Positions 17,512 to 25,482 of a stretch of 45,087 nt of DNA are shown piece after piece. The notes under the pieces were generated by a model that did no database searches, had not been told where the DNA came from, and worked only from the letters and a program-made list of their open reading frames with translations. The translations under genes and the position numbers were made by a program. The stretch is from Mesostigma viride (taxonomy: Eukaryota > Streptophyta > Mesostigmatophyceae > Mesostigmatales > Mesostigmataceae): the NCBI GenBank assembly GCA_009746045.1, contig RPFO01000306.1:1-45087 (forward strand), in the 5' to 3' direction. How positions within the stretch are numbered: position 1 is the stretch's first letter; every line of letters starts with the position of its first letter.

Positions 17512-18936
17512 ATGGCGGAATACCAAGGCCCCTCGGATCTCGCCATCCTCCTGTGCGAGCGGGATATCTTCCTCAAGCGCGAAATTTATCTGGCCAGAGG
17601 CGAGGCGCATTTCGGCAAGTGCAAGAAGCCTCTCCCTTTTCTCCTCTACGAGTACAGCGGGAGGCCTTCCACCGACAAGTTCAAGCGCCATCGCACCTCC
17701 CTTCACGGCTTGAAGAATGCTCGCAGCGTTTTCCAGAAGTCCGTGCAGCTCTACAACGAGCCGCCCAAAATCCGCACGCCCGCTCCGTGGGATAACTTCA
17801 TTCCGTGGTCCACCAACGCCAAGAACTGGAACGACAAGATCGAGCTCTGCTTCAACGACGAACTGGTGGCGAAGGCGCACTTGCAGAGGGGGAAGACGCT
17901 CGAACTCCTCTGCGACACCACCAAAGAGATCTGCTGGAACGGCTTTATGCACTCGAGGAGCGCCAAGGACGCCGATAAGCTGGGCCAGAAGCTGGACATC
18001 AAGGAGCTGGTGCGCAGGAAGGACTTTTTCGACGAGAGGCGCATCTGGCTCGAGATGAGGGAGGCGGAAGACGGCAAGAAAGAACTCAGCGCGTCCGCGT
18101 CTAGGCACTCCATCAGTCGCGACGGGGGCAGGCCTTCCGCTTTGAAGTTCTTTTTCAATCACAACCCCGAGATGCCCTACGACCCGATCTGGATCGTCAC
18201 CAAGTCCAGATGGGTATTCAACCAGTCCGCGCCTTCGGAGGAGCAGCTCGACACCAGCGAGAGCATCGAGCCTGCGATCAAAAACATGGAGAAAGTCGTT
18301 TGCAGGCTGAGGGACATCCGGTTCAAGGTGCACATGCGGAATCCCTCCCGGGACCCGATGGAAGCCCAGAGGATGGAGAAGGCCTCCGAGCGCGTCCCCA
18401 ACTGGGTCTACAGTGGGTTCAGGGCCTTGCCCGCTTGGTGCCTGACCCCGGTGCTGGCGGAGATTCAGAACGAGCGCGCTGCGATCCCCTCGGAGAAGAA
18501 GGTCATGTATGAGTTTCCAATCTACCAGGCGCGGTTGCAGGAGGAGTGCTTGGAGGAGCTGAGGGAGTATGAGAAGCACCCAGCAACGACGGAGGAGGAG
18601 GTCGCAGAAATGCGTGCCGAGCGCTTGATGCACAAGACCATGATGCTGTCGAGGCTGTTTGAGCAGGAGGAGATGGAGCTGCAGGAGGAGAGGAGGCAGA
18701 AGGAGAAGAAGGAGCGCGAGGAGAAGATGTTGCAGGAGGAGAGGAGGAAGGCAGAGGGCATTCCGTCCGCCTTCTGCATGTGGCGCCAGGAGGAGCAGGC
18801 GCCAGTGGTGCAGGCTGTGGAGCAGGCGCCGGTCGTGCAGATCACACAGATGATCCTGCGCAGCTCCTCGCGGAAGCGCGGGGAGATGGAGAAGATGGTG
18901 ACCCGTTCTCGCGCCAAGGTGGCCAGGGTTGTGTAA
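17512..18936 (+). CDS. Hypothetical coiled-coil protein, 474 aa
   Basis: Family not recognised. ATG 17512 (MAEYQGPSDLAILLCERD) is chosen because the frame upstream of it only translates the promoter array. Residues 1-330 look globular, with several tryptophans and mixed charge. Residues about 335-425 form a strongly charged E/R/K/Q coiled coil. The C-terminal 40 residues contain two copies of QAPVVQ and a basic tail (SSSRKRGE ... TRSRAKVARVV) that could bind nucleic acid or direct nuclear entry. A small hairpin follows the stop. Confidence 0.7.
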   Translation: MAEYQGPSDLAILLCERDIFLKREIYLARGEAHFGKCKKPLPFLLYEYSGRPSTDKFKRHRTSLHGLKNARSVFQKSVQLYNEPPKIRTPAPWDNFIPWSTNAKNWNDKIELCFNDELVAKAHLQRGKTLELLCDTTKEICWNGFMHSRSAKDADKLGQKLDIKELVRRKDFFDERRIWLEMREAEDGKKELSASASRHSISRDGGRPSALKFFFNHNPEMPYDPIWIVTKSRWVFNQSAPSEEQLDTSESIEPAIKNMEKVVCRLRDIRFKVHMRNPSRDPMEAQRMEKASERVPNWVYSGFRALPAWCLTPVLAEIQNERAAIPSEKKVMYEFPIYQARLQEECLEELREYEKHPATTEEEVAEMRAERLMHKTMMLSRLFEQEEMELQEERRQKEKKEREEKMLQEERRKAEGIPSAFCMWRQEEQAPVVQAVEQAPVVQITQMILRSSSRKRGEMEKMVTRSRAKVARVV

Positions 18937-18967
18937 ATTAGGATGTCCTCGTACACACTTAGTCTAG

Positions 18968-18980
18968 CCCCGTGACGGGG
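18968..18980 (+). terminator. Hairpin 3' of the 17512 gene
   Basis: CCCCG-TGA-CGGGG forms a 5-bp stem with a 3-base loop, 31 bases after the stop. A T-rich stretch (CCTTTATTTTTTAATG) lies about 10 bases further on. It may mark the transcript end. Confidence 0.45.
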
Positions 18981-19096
18981 TGTAATCTATCCTTTATTTT
19001 TTAATGAAAAAACACAAGTCCAACAATGAGCCCAATCTCAACAATGAGTCACCCAAACTTTCGCGAAAAAACACAAGTCCTAAAAAGCCTAGGTAG

Positions 19097-19190
19097 GTGA
19101 CAGACGCAAGCATAGTCCACAGGAGTGACAGACGCAAGCATAGTCCACAGGAGTGACAGACGCAAGCATAGTCCACGGGAGTGACAGATG
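19097..19190. repeat. 28-bp tandem repeat, three copies plus a partial
   Basis: GTGACAGACGCAAGCATAGT followed by CCACAGGA repeats, starting at 19097, 19125 and 19153, with a partial copy from 19181. The period of 28 is not a multiple of three. It directly borders the large palindrome. Just upstream (19007-19085) a shorter duplication of AAAAAACACAAGTCC is present. Confidence 0.8.
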
Positions 19191-19212
19191 CGAGAAGCGC
19201 GACGAGGCCCGC

Positions 19213-20560
19213 GGCAGTGTGGAGTGGAGATGGAGATAGTGGAGATTCATCTCCATACCCCCCCTCCCTTCTCCCAAAACTTTTCTGGCAGGAAATACTC
19301 ACGCAAATTCCAATATTGTCCCGTGGAATCCTAACTGTCCCATTCCAAGTATTTTACGCGATGGTGACAGAAGCCAGCACGGGGTGGAGATAGTGGAGAT
19401 GGAGGTGGAGATAGGTACCTCCACGACTTTGACCTTTGTGTTTCGAAAAGGAGAAGGATTTTGGAGGAAAGGGACAGCGGGATCGGATCGGGGGAGTCTC
19501 TAGGATTCTGATAAACCGGGTTTCATGACAAGTTTCTCGATGCTCGAGAGCCAGTCCTCGGGGTTCCACGGAGTGGAGATAGTGGAGATAGTGGAGATGC
19601 ATCTCCATACCCCCCCCTCCTTCGAAAAACTTTTTTGGCTGGAACGGAATGCAGTCTCTGCGCTGGCAGGTGCCGGGAAATGCTATGAATATACATAAAA
19701 TTTTATGGGCAGCAGAGAGAAATAGTTGTAAATATACAAAATTTTATGGGCAGCAGAGAGAAACTTTTATACTTCCCGTGGAATATATACAAAATTTTAT
19801 GGGCAGCAGAGAGAAACTTTTATACTTCCCGTGGAATATATACAAAATTTTATGGGCAGCAGAGAGAAACTTTTATACTTCCCGTGGAATATATACAAAA
19901 TTTTATGGGCAGCAGAGAGAAACTTTTATACTTCCCGTGGAATATATACAAAATTTTATGGGCAGCAGAGAGAAATAGTTGTAAATATGCAAAATTTTAT
20001 GGGCAGCAGAGAGACAGGGCTTGGCGGCAGATGCGAGAACTCTGGTCCAGGAAAAAGTTTTTCAAGGGAGGGGGGGGTATGGAGATGAATCTCCACTATC
20101 TCCACTATCTCCACTCTGTCGAATGCCGAGAATTCTCCCCACCCGGTGGGAACTGGGTCGAGAGAGGGGCGGGCACGGAAAGCCAGAGAGTCGCCTGATC
20201 GCATCCCGCTATCCGTTTCCTCCAAAATCCTTCTCCTTTTCAAAACACAAAGGTCAAAGTCGTGGAGGTACCTATCTCCACCTCTATCTCCACTATCTCC
20301 ACTCCGTCACCGCCCGGGAAAGTTTTTCGAGAGGAGGGGGGGGATGGAGATGAATCTCCACTATCTCCACTATCTCCACCGCCCCGCGCACCCTCTTATG
20401 CTGTCACGCGTCACCATCGCGTAAAATACTTATAATTGGACAGTTAGGATTCCACGGGACAATATTGGAATTTGCATGAGTATTTCCTGCCAGAAAAGTT
20501 TTGGGAGAAGGGAGGGGGGGTATGGAGATGCATCTCCACTATCTCCATCTCCACCCCCTA
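19213..20560. repeat. 1.35-kb interrupted palindrome, gene-free
   Basis: The two halves are reverse complements in matching order. The outer arms 19216-19368 and 20411-20560 agree almost base for base; a stretch of about 78 bases around CCTCCCTTCTCCCAAAACTT shows one difference. The middle arms 19384-19495 and 20195-20307 share GGAGATAGGTACCTCCACGA. The inner arms 19565-19645 and 20045-20120 share the GTGGAGATAGTGGAGAT box. Five copies of the small palindrome GGAGATG(N)ATCTCC lie at 19241, 19593, 20081, 20346 and 20524; the right side has one extra unit (20308-20400). No protein is supported. It could be a replication origin, an enhancer like baculovirus hr regions, or a decayed foldback element. 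Confidence 0.85.
19690..20014. repeat. Tandem repeat core of the palindrome: 41 + 4x53 + 41 bp
   Basis: GGGCAGCAGAGAGA starts at 19707, 19748, 19801, 19854, 19907, 19960 and 20001, giving spacings 41, 53, 53, 53, 53 and 41. The 53-bp unit has ACAAAATTTTATGGGCAGCA plus AACTTTTATACTTCCCGTGG; the outer 41-bp units have AATAGTTGTAAATAT instead. Copies are essentially identical. Neither period is a multiple of three, so the frames over it are not genes. Confidence 0.9.
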
Positions 20561-20689
20561 TGCCAGAATTAGAGAAGACTCATTGTGGGCACGCATGTTT
20601 GAGACACAAGTCGAGTTTGCATTAAAAATAGGATTACGAGTTTAATAAATAGGAGAGAGGGGCTGACAGAGTCCTATTCCCCACAGTAT

Positions 20690-21430
20690 TCACAGTTTGA
20701 CAGAGGCGGCCATCTCGTGCAGGCTCTTGCACGGATCGAAGGTGGCATCCAAGTCCAGATCGTCAAAGTTGCAGCCGAAGAACGTGTCATCCACGTCCAG
20801 ATCCTGGCGGGGGGACTTGCTCCCCACCTCCTCCTCCTCCTCGGAGGAGGTGTAAGAGTACGAGGGGACGGAGCCTTCGAAATCGCTCATCTCGTGATCG
20901 GAAGGAGCCTGCTCCTCCTCCTCCTGCTCCTCCTCCTCGACTTGGTCGACAGAAACGGGGGACTCGCGATTTTCCCTGTCCATCCGGGCCAAACGGGCAT
21001 TCTCCAGCTCGCGAGCGGCGTTTTCGCGGCCCAAAATCTCGTCGCGAGTCACCACCCAGGCGGCAAGCGGGTTGCCGCGAGAGAAATCGGAGCACCGCAT
21101 GGAGAGTCTGGGCAGATCCTTGACTCTGGCGCCCATCCCGTCGTGCGGGGGCTTGAAATCGCGGCGGCGGCGGGAGGGAACGCACACCTTCTTGGGGGCG
21201 GGGAAGTTCTCGTCACGGGGCGTTTCGAAGAGCCCCATTTCGTGCTTCATCCGCTGCCATAGCTCCTCCTCCATCCTCTGCTTCTCGGCCTTGTTGCGCT
21301 TTGCGTTGGCGAGGCGTTTGGAGCGGCACTTGGAACAGCGACTCGTGCGCTTGCAACCGCGCTTGGGGAGGAACTCGTCGCCGTCCTTCGGGAAACGCAG
21401 GCCGCAATCGCGGCAGGCCGCAGTCGCCAT
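20690..21430 (-). CDS. Zinc-ribbon-like protein with acidic tail, 246 aa
   Basis: ATG 21430 (MATAACRDCGLRF) follows a CT-repeat leader and a TATAAAA box. Cysteines at residues 6, 9, 26, 32 and 35 (CRDC ... CSKC) form a small zinc-binding module, followed by a basic helix (about 36-60) and a basic patch (SRRRRRDF). Residues 150-235 are strongly acidic, with E-runs, S/Y patches and D-rich segments (DVDDTFFGC, DDLDLDATFD). A DNA-binding head with an acidic activation-type tail suggests a transcription regulator; this is inference, and no family is recognised. Confidence 0.7.
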   Translation of the reverse strand: MATAACRDCGLRFPKDGDEFLPKRGCKRTSRCSKCRSKRLANAKRNKAEKQRMEEELWQRMKHEMGLFETPRDENFPAPKKVCVPSRRRRDFKPPHDGMGARVKDLPRLSMRCSDFSRGNPLAAWVVTRDEILGRENAARELENARLARMDRENRESPVSVDQVEEEEQEEEEQAPSDHEMSDFEGSVPSYSYTSSEEEEEVGSKSPRQDLDVDDTFFGCNFDDLDLDATFDPCKSLHEMAASVKL

Positions 21431-21504
21431 GGCAGGAAATGGAAAGGGTTCGAGAGCGTGAGAGAGAGAGAGCGAGAGTGCGTGCGACGAGGAGGGCGGC
21501 GGGG

Positions 21505-21511
21505 TTTTATA
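21505..21511 (-). promoter_or_regulatory. TATA box of the 21430 gene
   Basis: On the minus strand GGGTATAAAACCCC lies 75 bases upstream of the ATG, followed by a CT-repeat leader (CTCTCTCTCTCTCACGCTCT). Confidence 0.65.
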
Positions 21512-21539
21512 CCCGCGCGGTGCTCGCCTCGCCGCGTGA

Positions 21540-21720
21540 AAAAATTACGCGGTCGGCGGTTAGGTTCCGTTACGTGTCCGTGGACACTTATTCGGGCGCG
21601 AGACGCGCCACGTCTCCTCCGAAAACCGTTACTTCCCGTGCCGGGCCGCGGTTACGGACGGACCAAACGGCGGTTACGCGCCGACCGCCAGCCGTTACAA
21701 TACCACGGGACGACCCAGAG
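21540..21720. promoter_or_regulatory. GGTTAC/CCACGG element cluster
   Basis: Repeated GTTAC and CGGTTACG words, a GTCCGTGGACAC near-palindrome and CCACGGGAC occur between the divergent genes at 21430 and 21825. The vocabulary matches the arrays at 15611-15735 and 16861-17340. Confidence 0.5.
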
Positions 21721-21824
21721 ACGGTGCACCGCACGGACCCTGGAGGGGACCCTGAGAGGGACCCAAGGGGGGCTGGAGAGACCCGAGGGGAATTAAAAAC
21801 ACGTATTCTGTTGTAACTGCGGCG

Positions 21825-22772
21825 ATGGAGGAATTGGACGACAGGGGGTTTCTCGTTATGAGGGGTGCGCTGGGAGAATCGGATATTAAAGAAGGAGTAG
21901 CGTGCATTCGCAAGAATGAAGTCGATTACGCGGCTATGGAGTCCTTCATCCGTCAAAGAATGTTGCAGAGCGTTCGACAACGGCTCGCGTGGGGCAAAGT
22001 CGATTTCGTCAAATTTCGAGTAAGCGACAACAACAACTCTGCGGATGCGTCGAGTTTCCACAGAGATATCATTTATCAGGGTCGCGAAAATCCGTTTACT
22101 CCGCCGTTTTACACGTGTCTCACGTATCTGGACACGACAGTGATGGAACTCATCCCCGGCTCTCACAAACGAGTCGCCTATTCTTGGCTTGAACTCCCGA
22201 GTCTGCACGCAAGCCGATTGCAACTAGAAATGAATCCCGGAGACCTGCTCGTGTTTCACTCTTCTCTACTTCACCGCGGACTGTTCACTGAGAAGCTAGA
22301 ACACCGGCGTTTGGTGCAGGTTTTCGAGGTTTTTCTGGACCCGAAGTGCCTCTCCACCGTCGTGCACGTCAGAGGCAGGGAAGCATACAGTGATTTCATG
22401 ATCCGAGCGAGTCGCACGGGAGGAATTGTAAAGTCCCTGATCGATTATCTCGCGTTTGCGAACGCTGCAAGGGGTTACGGCGTGGGATTTAGAATTCCAG
22501 AGAAGTGCGGATTGGATAACACGCTGTATTTCTCGTCCGAGGGGCTCAGAGATAGGGTGGAGATCAAGTCGGGGACGTGGCAGGAAATAAACAAGTACGT
22601 GATGAACTCGCGACTTGACTTGAGGGATCTTCCAGAAGAGTCGTATTCGACGTACAATTTTCACGTGTTCGTTCGAACACCGTTGGTGTTTATGATTGTG
22701 ATCACGCTGCTTTTGGCGCTGACGGGAGTGTACGGGTTCACAAAATTGTACCGTAATGTTCGGAATGTCTAA
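21825..22772 (+). CDS. Phytanoyl-CoA-dioxygenase-like Fe(II)/2-oxoglutarate enzyme with C-terminal membrane anchor
   Basis: The protein has 315 aa. It begins with the PhyH-type EELDDRGFLVMRGAL strand. The iron-binding facial triad is visible as FHRD (H79, D81) and a distal histidine in FHSSLLHRGLF (H150, with H145 nearby). R161 or R162 in LEHRRLVQVFEV fits the 2-oxoglutarate salt bridge, and MELIPGSHKR is typical of the family. Residues about 282-305 (PLVFMIVITLLLALTGVYGF) form a single transmembrane helix close to the C-terminus, unusual for this enzyme. It would hydroxylate a small molecule or lipid-linked substrate at a membrane; the substrate is unknown. Confidence 0.85.
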   Translation: MEELDDRGFLVMRGALGESDIKEGVACIRKNEVDYAAMESFIRQRMLQSVRQRLAWGKVDFVKFRVSDNNNSADASSFHRDIIYQGRENPFTPPFYTCLTYLDTTVMELIPGSHKRVAYSWLELPSLHASRLQLEMNPGDLLVFHSSLLHRGLFTEKLEHRRLVQVFEVFLDPKCLSTVVHVRGREAYSDFMIRASRTGGIVKSLIDYLAFANAARGYGVGFRIPEKCGLDNTLYFSSEGLRDRVEIKSGTWQEINKYVMNSRLDLRDLPEESYSTYNFHVFVRTPLVFMIVITLLLALTGVYGFTKLYRNVRNV

Positions 22773-22811
22773 ATCAATCTCGGGATAAAAATTCGTCCCT
22801 GTAAAGTATAC

Positions 22812-22925
22812 ATGCCTAAACGCGCCTGCCGGGCTGTAACGAAAAAGGGCAGAGGAAAACCTCAAAAAAGCATTGACGCTCTCGGAACAAGCTTCGGAAA
22901 GGGCGAACGTTCCAGAAGGGGGTGA
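22812..22925 (+). CDS. Short basic peptide with half a zinc knuckle, 37 aa
   Basis: ATG 22812 follows GTATAC directly. The peptide begins MPKRACRAVTKKGRG, matching the start of the zinc-knuckle proteins at 22980 and 24009 (CRKLTARK, CRAFTAKGRQC), but lacks the later C and CxxH ligands. It looks like a truncated or decayed paralogue placed just upstream of a complete one. Confidence 0.5.
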   Translation: MPKRACRAVTKKGRGKPQKSIDALGTSFGKGERSRRG

Positions 22926-22979
22926 GAGGCCCATGCCGCGTGTATAAACAGTTTTGTTGTTTTATAATTATATACAGCG

Positions 22980-23342
22980 ATGCCGAAAAAGTGCAGAAAA
23001 CTCACGGCGCGAAAGACAAAATGCAAAAACAACGCCGGGAAAAACGGCGTTTGCGCGGTGCACGCCTCTCACACCGCTCGATCCATAAACGCACTACTCC
23101 CAGTTACAGGGAATTTGTTGGATCCACACCACCGACCCGTTGATAACATGCCCCTTTTGGGCCAAATGCTTCCCGAGCTGCCGTTAAGGCCTGTGACTGC
23201 GCGTCGACTTTTTCGCCCTTCTGCAGAACTTTTGGGTGCGGCGTCCACAGAAAGCCGGGCTTCTACTACACTTCCGGGTCATCTTACAATGAACGTGCAT
23301 CAAAATCGCGCCACGAGGAAACGCCATGCCAGGAGGCGTTAA
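22980..23342 (+). CDS. Zinc-knuckle protein with basic tail, 120 aa
   Basis: ATG 22980 sits 7 bases after TATATAC. Residues 5-28 carry C-x(8)-C-x(8)-C-x2-H (CRKLTARKTKC ... CAVH), similar to the small CxxxTxxGxxC...CxxH module found in many virus and phage proteins. The middle is unremarkable. The tail RATRKRHARRR is very basic, and a related RATRKRHRAR motif occurs in the peptide at 37200. A nucleic-acid-binding or packaging role is possible. Confidence 0.65.
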   Translation: MPKKCRKLTARKTKCKNNAGKNGVCAVHASHTARSINALLPVTGNLLDPHHRPVDNMPLLGQMLPELPLRPVTARRLFRPSAELLGAASTESRASTTLPGHLTMNVHQNRATRKRHARRR

Positions 23343-23355
23343 GTCCTGTTTGGGG

Positions 23356-24009
23356 TTAATAGTGATGCCCGGTCCTTTGTTTGTACATATCTTCCAAAGC
23401 AGACCGCCGTTCGGCTAAAGCAACTTGATTCTTTACATTTTGTATCGCGCGTTCTGACTGACTTGCGACCTTTTTAAGTAATAAATCATGTTTAGCGCTC
23501 CATTCTTTATGATCTTCAGTCTCCTGCATGCTTGCTACGGGTCTTTGGAACCAAGTCCAGGGCTGCGTGAGACGAAACGGAGGACGCTGCGAAACGAAGC
23601 GGAACCCCGGCACTGGTGGCGGGTGGTTGGCAGAAAAATCTTCCAACTCGATTTGAGCATTATCTATTCCTTCACTTGCTTCATTAAACTCAGCGGCTAA
23701 CGCATTTTGGGTTTGTTTGTTATTATACAGCATCGCTTCAGGAACGCGCGATCTTAACGTTGTGCTCGACGCTTGCAAGTTCATTCTGCTTTCGGGGTCA
23801 AGAATTGCGACGACTTGGTTAAACGGTTCGGGGTTCATCAACTCAAGCTGTGACTGCCCGGCTATAGGGTCGGGCTGCATTACGCGATGCCTGCGAGGCT
23901 TCGATCGCTTGCTCATAGTAGCGTGTTGTGTGCATTTAGTGCTTCTTTTTCCGCAACAGGAACGCGTGCACTGACGCCCTTTGGCCGTAAACGCGCGACA
24001 CCTGGACAT
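23356..24009 (-). CDS. Zinc-knuckle protein with F-box-like segment, 217 aa
   Basis: ATG 24009. Residues 1-30 contain the knuckle CRAFTAKGRQC ... CTQH with additional cysteines. Residues about 58-92 (NPEPFNQVVAILDPESRMNL) resemble an F-box: a proline-led helix, a hydrophobic I-L, then D-P-E and a second helix. The remainder is helical and charged. F-box proteins connect targets to SCF ubiquitin ligases, and giant viruses often encode them; assignment here is tentative. The gene converges with 22980 and has the same two-part plan as the broken gene at 33060-33819. Confidence 0.6.
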   Translation of the reverse strand: MSRCRAFTAKGRQCTRSCCGKRSTKCTQHATMSKRSKPRRHRVMQPDPIAGQSQLELMNPEPFNQVVAILDPESRMNLQASSTTLRSRVPEAMLYNNKQTQNALAAEFNEASEGIDNAQIELEDFSANHPPPVPGFRFVSQRPPFRLTQPWTWFQRPVASMQETEDHKEWSAKHDLLLKKVASQSERAIQNVKNQVALAERRSALEDMYKQRTGHHY

Positions 24010-24258
24010 TTATAGAATGTAACGCAAAAAAAAACCACTGACTTCTTCAGAATTTGTGAGTTACTATCGACCAATAAGCAAAGGACAAAGTATACGCAAC
24101 TTGTGAGTAAAGTATGCAACTTCGTGTAAGAACGCGTTCGTTCCGCCCCCGGTTATATGTCCGCCTACGATGACATCAGCGTGTTCGGACAATGAGACTA
24201 TTTGTTTGTCTTGTGGTTTTGCAAGTCTTCACCATACTCTCATCCAAAGAGAGCGGAA

Positions 24259-25305
24259 ATGGCTCTTCTCGCCGCTCGAGCCTCTTTTACCCATCCGCTT
24301 TTTGTACTCGCAAGTGAAAACGCCAAGCACTGGATATTTACTCTCAAAAGCCTCCCGGGTTTTACGGTGGATGAAAACAAGGAAATCAAGGTCAGGAAAG
24401 ATGACCGACTTATTCTCGGGAAGGACCTCTGCCACGCAGCTTCGAATGGTACAAAATTATTCAAAAACTGGTGGAGGCTTGACAGCGTGCGCGAGTTCGC
24501 TGAAGAATTGAAGTCCGATATCGAGGGTCGGATCACAACTGATCCGACCTCCACCACGGTATACGAAGAGGTCACTACCGGCTTAAACGACGAACGCGGG
24601 ACTTGGATTCATCCCCGTCTTGTCACCCAGATGGCAGCATGGCTGAGTCCCAAGTTTGCTGTCAAGGCAGGGTCGTGGGTAGACCGCATCCTGGCGGGCG
24701 ACATCACCATGATGGAGGTGGTGCGAGACGCTCACGACGCGGTCCACGGCACCACGACGACGGTCGCAATCAAAACCGAACTCGGCGAGTCTCGCAAGCG
24801 TCCGAACTACGTGGAGCCTGTCCGAACGCTCCCTCCGAGCATGCGCGTGATTGCCAAGGATACCCAACACAAGTTCGGCGACTTCGTGTCCTCCGTCCTG
24901 CCTAAAGAACGAATCGGCACCATGATGATGTTCTTGGGAGACAAGGCCTGCGAGGCGGCAACAGGAGACACGGCGAGTGCGCTTAAGCGACTTAATGGTA
25001 TCAACACTGGCAGTGCCCGAGACGTGATGAACGACGAGCAGCTCGAAAACGTCGATTACTTCATGCGCAAAGTCATGAGACGCGCAAAAGCTGCTGGGGA
25101 TCAAGTCGACCTTCACGAGATTGCAGTCGACGTGAAGAGAGACATGGCGACGTTCGTCGCGCCTTCGACGGGGCCCACGCCGAAAGAGATCGTGAAGAAG
25201 AACAAGCAAGACATGAAAGACGATTTGTCTGTCACGCGCCCTTTGAACGTCGAGAGGTTCACGAGGCGCGCCTTGATCAAAAGCGCGCAAGAGTCGGCCG
25301 TCTGA
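24259..25305 (+). CDS. KilA-N domain protein, 348 aa
   Basis: ATG 24259 (MALLAARASF) is chosen over a TTG further upstream. Residues about 55-145 form a KilA-N domain with TWIHPRLVTQMAAWLSPKFA and then VKAGSWVDRIL, closely parallel to the protein at 302. Unlike that protein it has no nuclease motif; the C-terminal 200 residues are helical and charged. Downstream of the stop another frame stays open to TAG 25451-25453 and reads like protein (SNLNTPPRTGGYG), so the true C-terminus may be about 50 residues longer with a frame break near 25290. Confidence 0.85.
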   Translation: MALLAARASFTHPLFVLASENAKHWIFTLKSLPGFTVDENKEIKVRKDDRLILGKDLCHAASNGTKLFKNWWRLDSVREFAEELKSDIEGRITTDPTSTTVYEEVTTGLNDERGTWIHPRLVTQMAAWLSPKFAVKAGSWVDRILAGDITMMEVVRDAHDAVHGTTTTVAIKTELGESRKRPNYVEPVRTLPPSMRVIAKDTQHKFGDFVSSVLPKERIGTMMMFLGDKACEAATGDTASALKRLNGINTGSARDVMNDEQLENVDYFMRKVMRRAKAAGDQVDLHEIAVDVKRDMATFVAPSTGPTPKEIVKKNKQDMKDDLSVTRPLNVERFTRRALIKSAQESAV

Positions 25306-25482
25306 TCCCGACACGTTGGCCGTGCCCGACGGCGAGGCGACCGTGCCGATTTCTAACTTAAACACCCCGCCCAGGACCGGCGGGTACGGTGCTCACCAGG
25401 ACAACGAGGAATTGCGTGACACTGCGACCTCGCAATATAGACCACTTCGGTAGGGCCGGTTAATATGAAAATTCTGAATAAA

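Noticed and set aside
19690-20014. CRISPR-like array
   Set aside because: The whole 53-bp unit is repeated with no variable spacers, so it is a plain tandem repeat.
19649-20424. Open frames over the 19-20.5 kb repeats as repeat proteins
   Set aside because: The 53- and 41-bp periods shift the frame at each unit and frames exist on both strands; they are translation of noncoding repeats.
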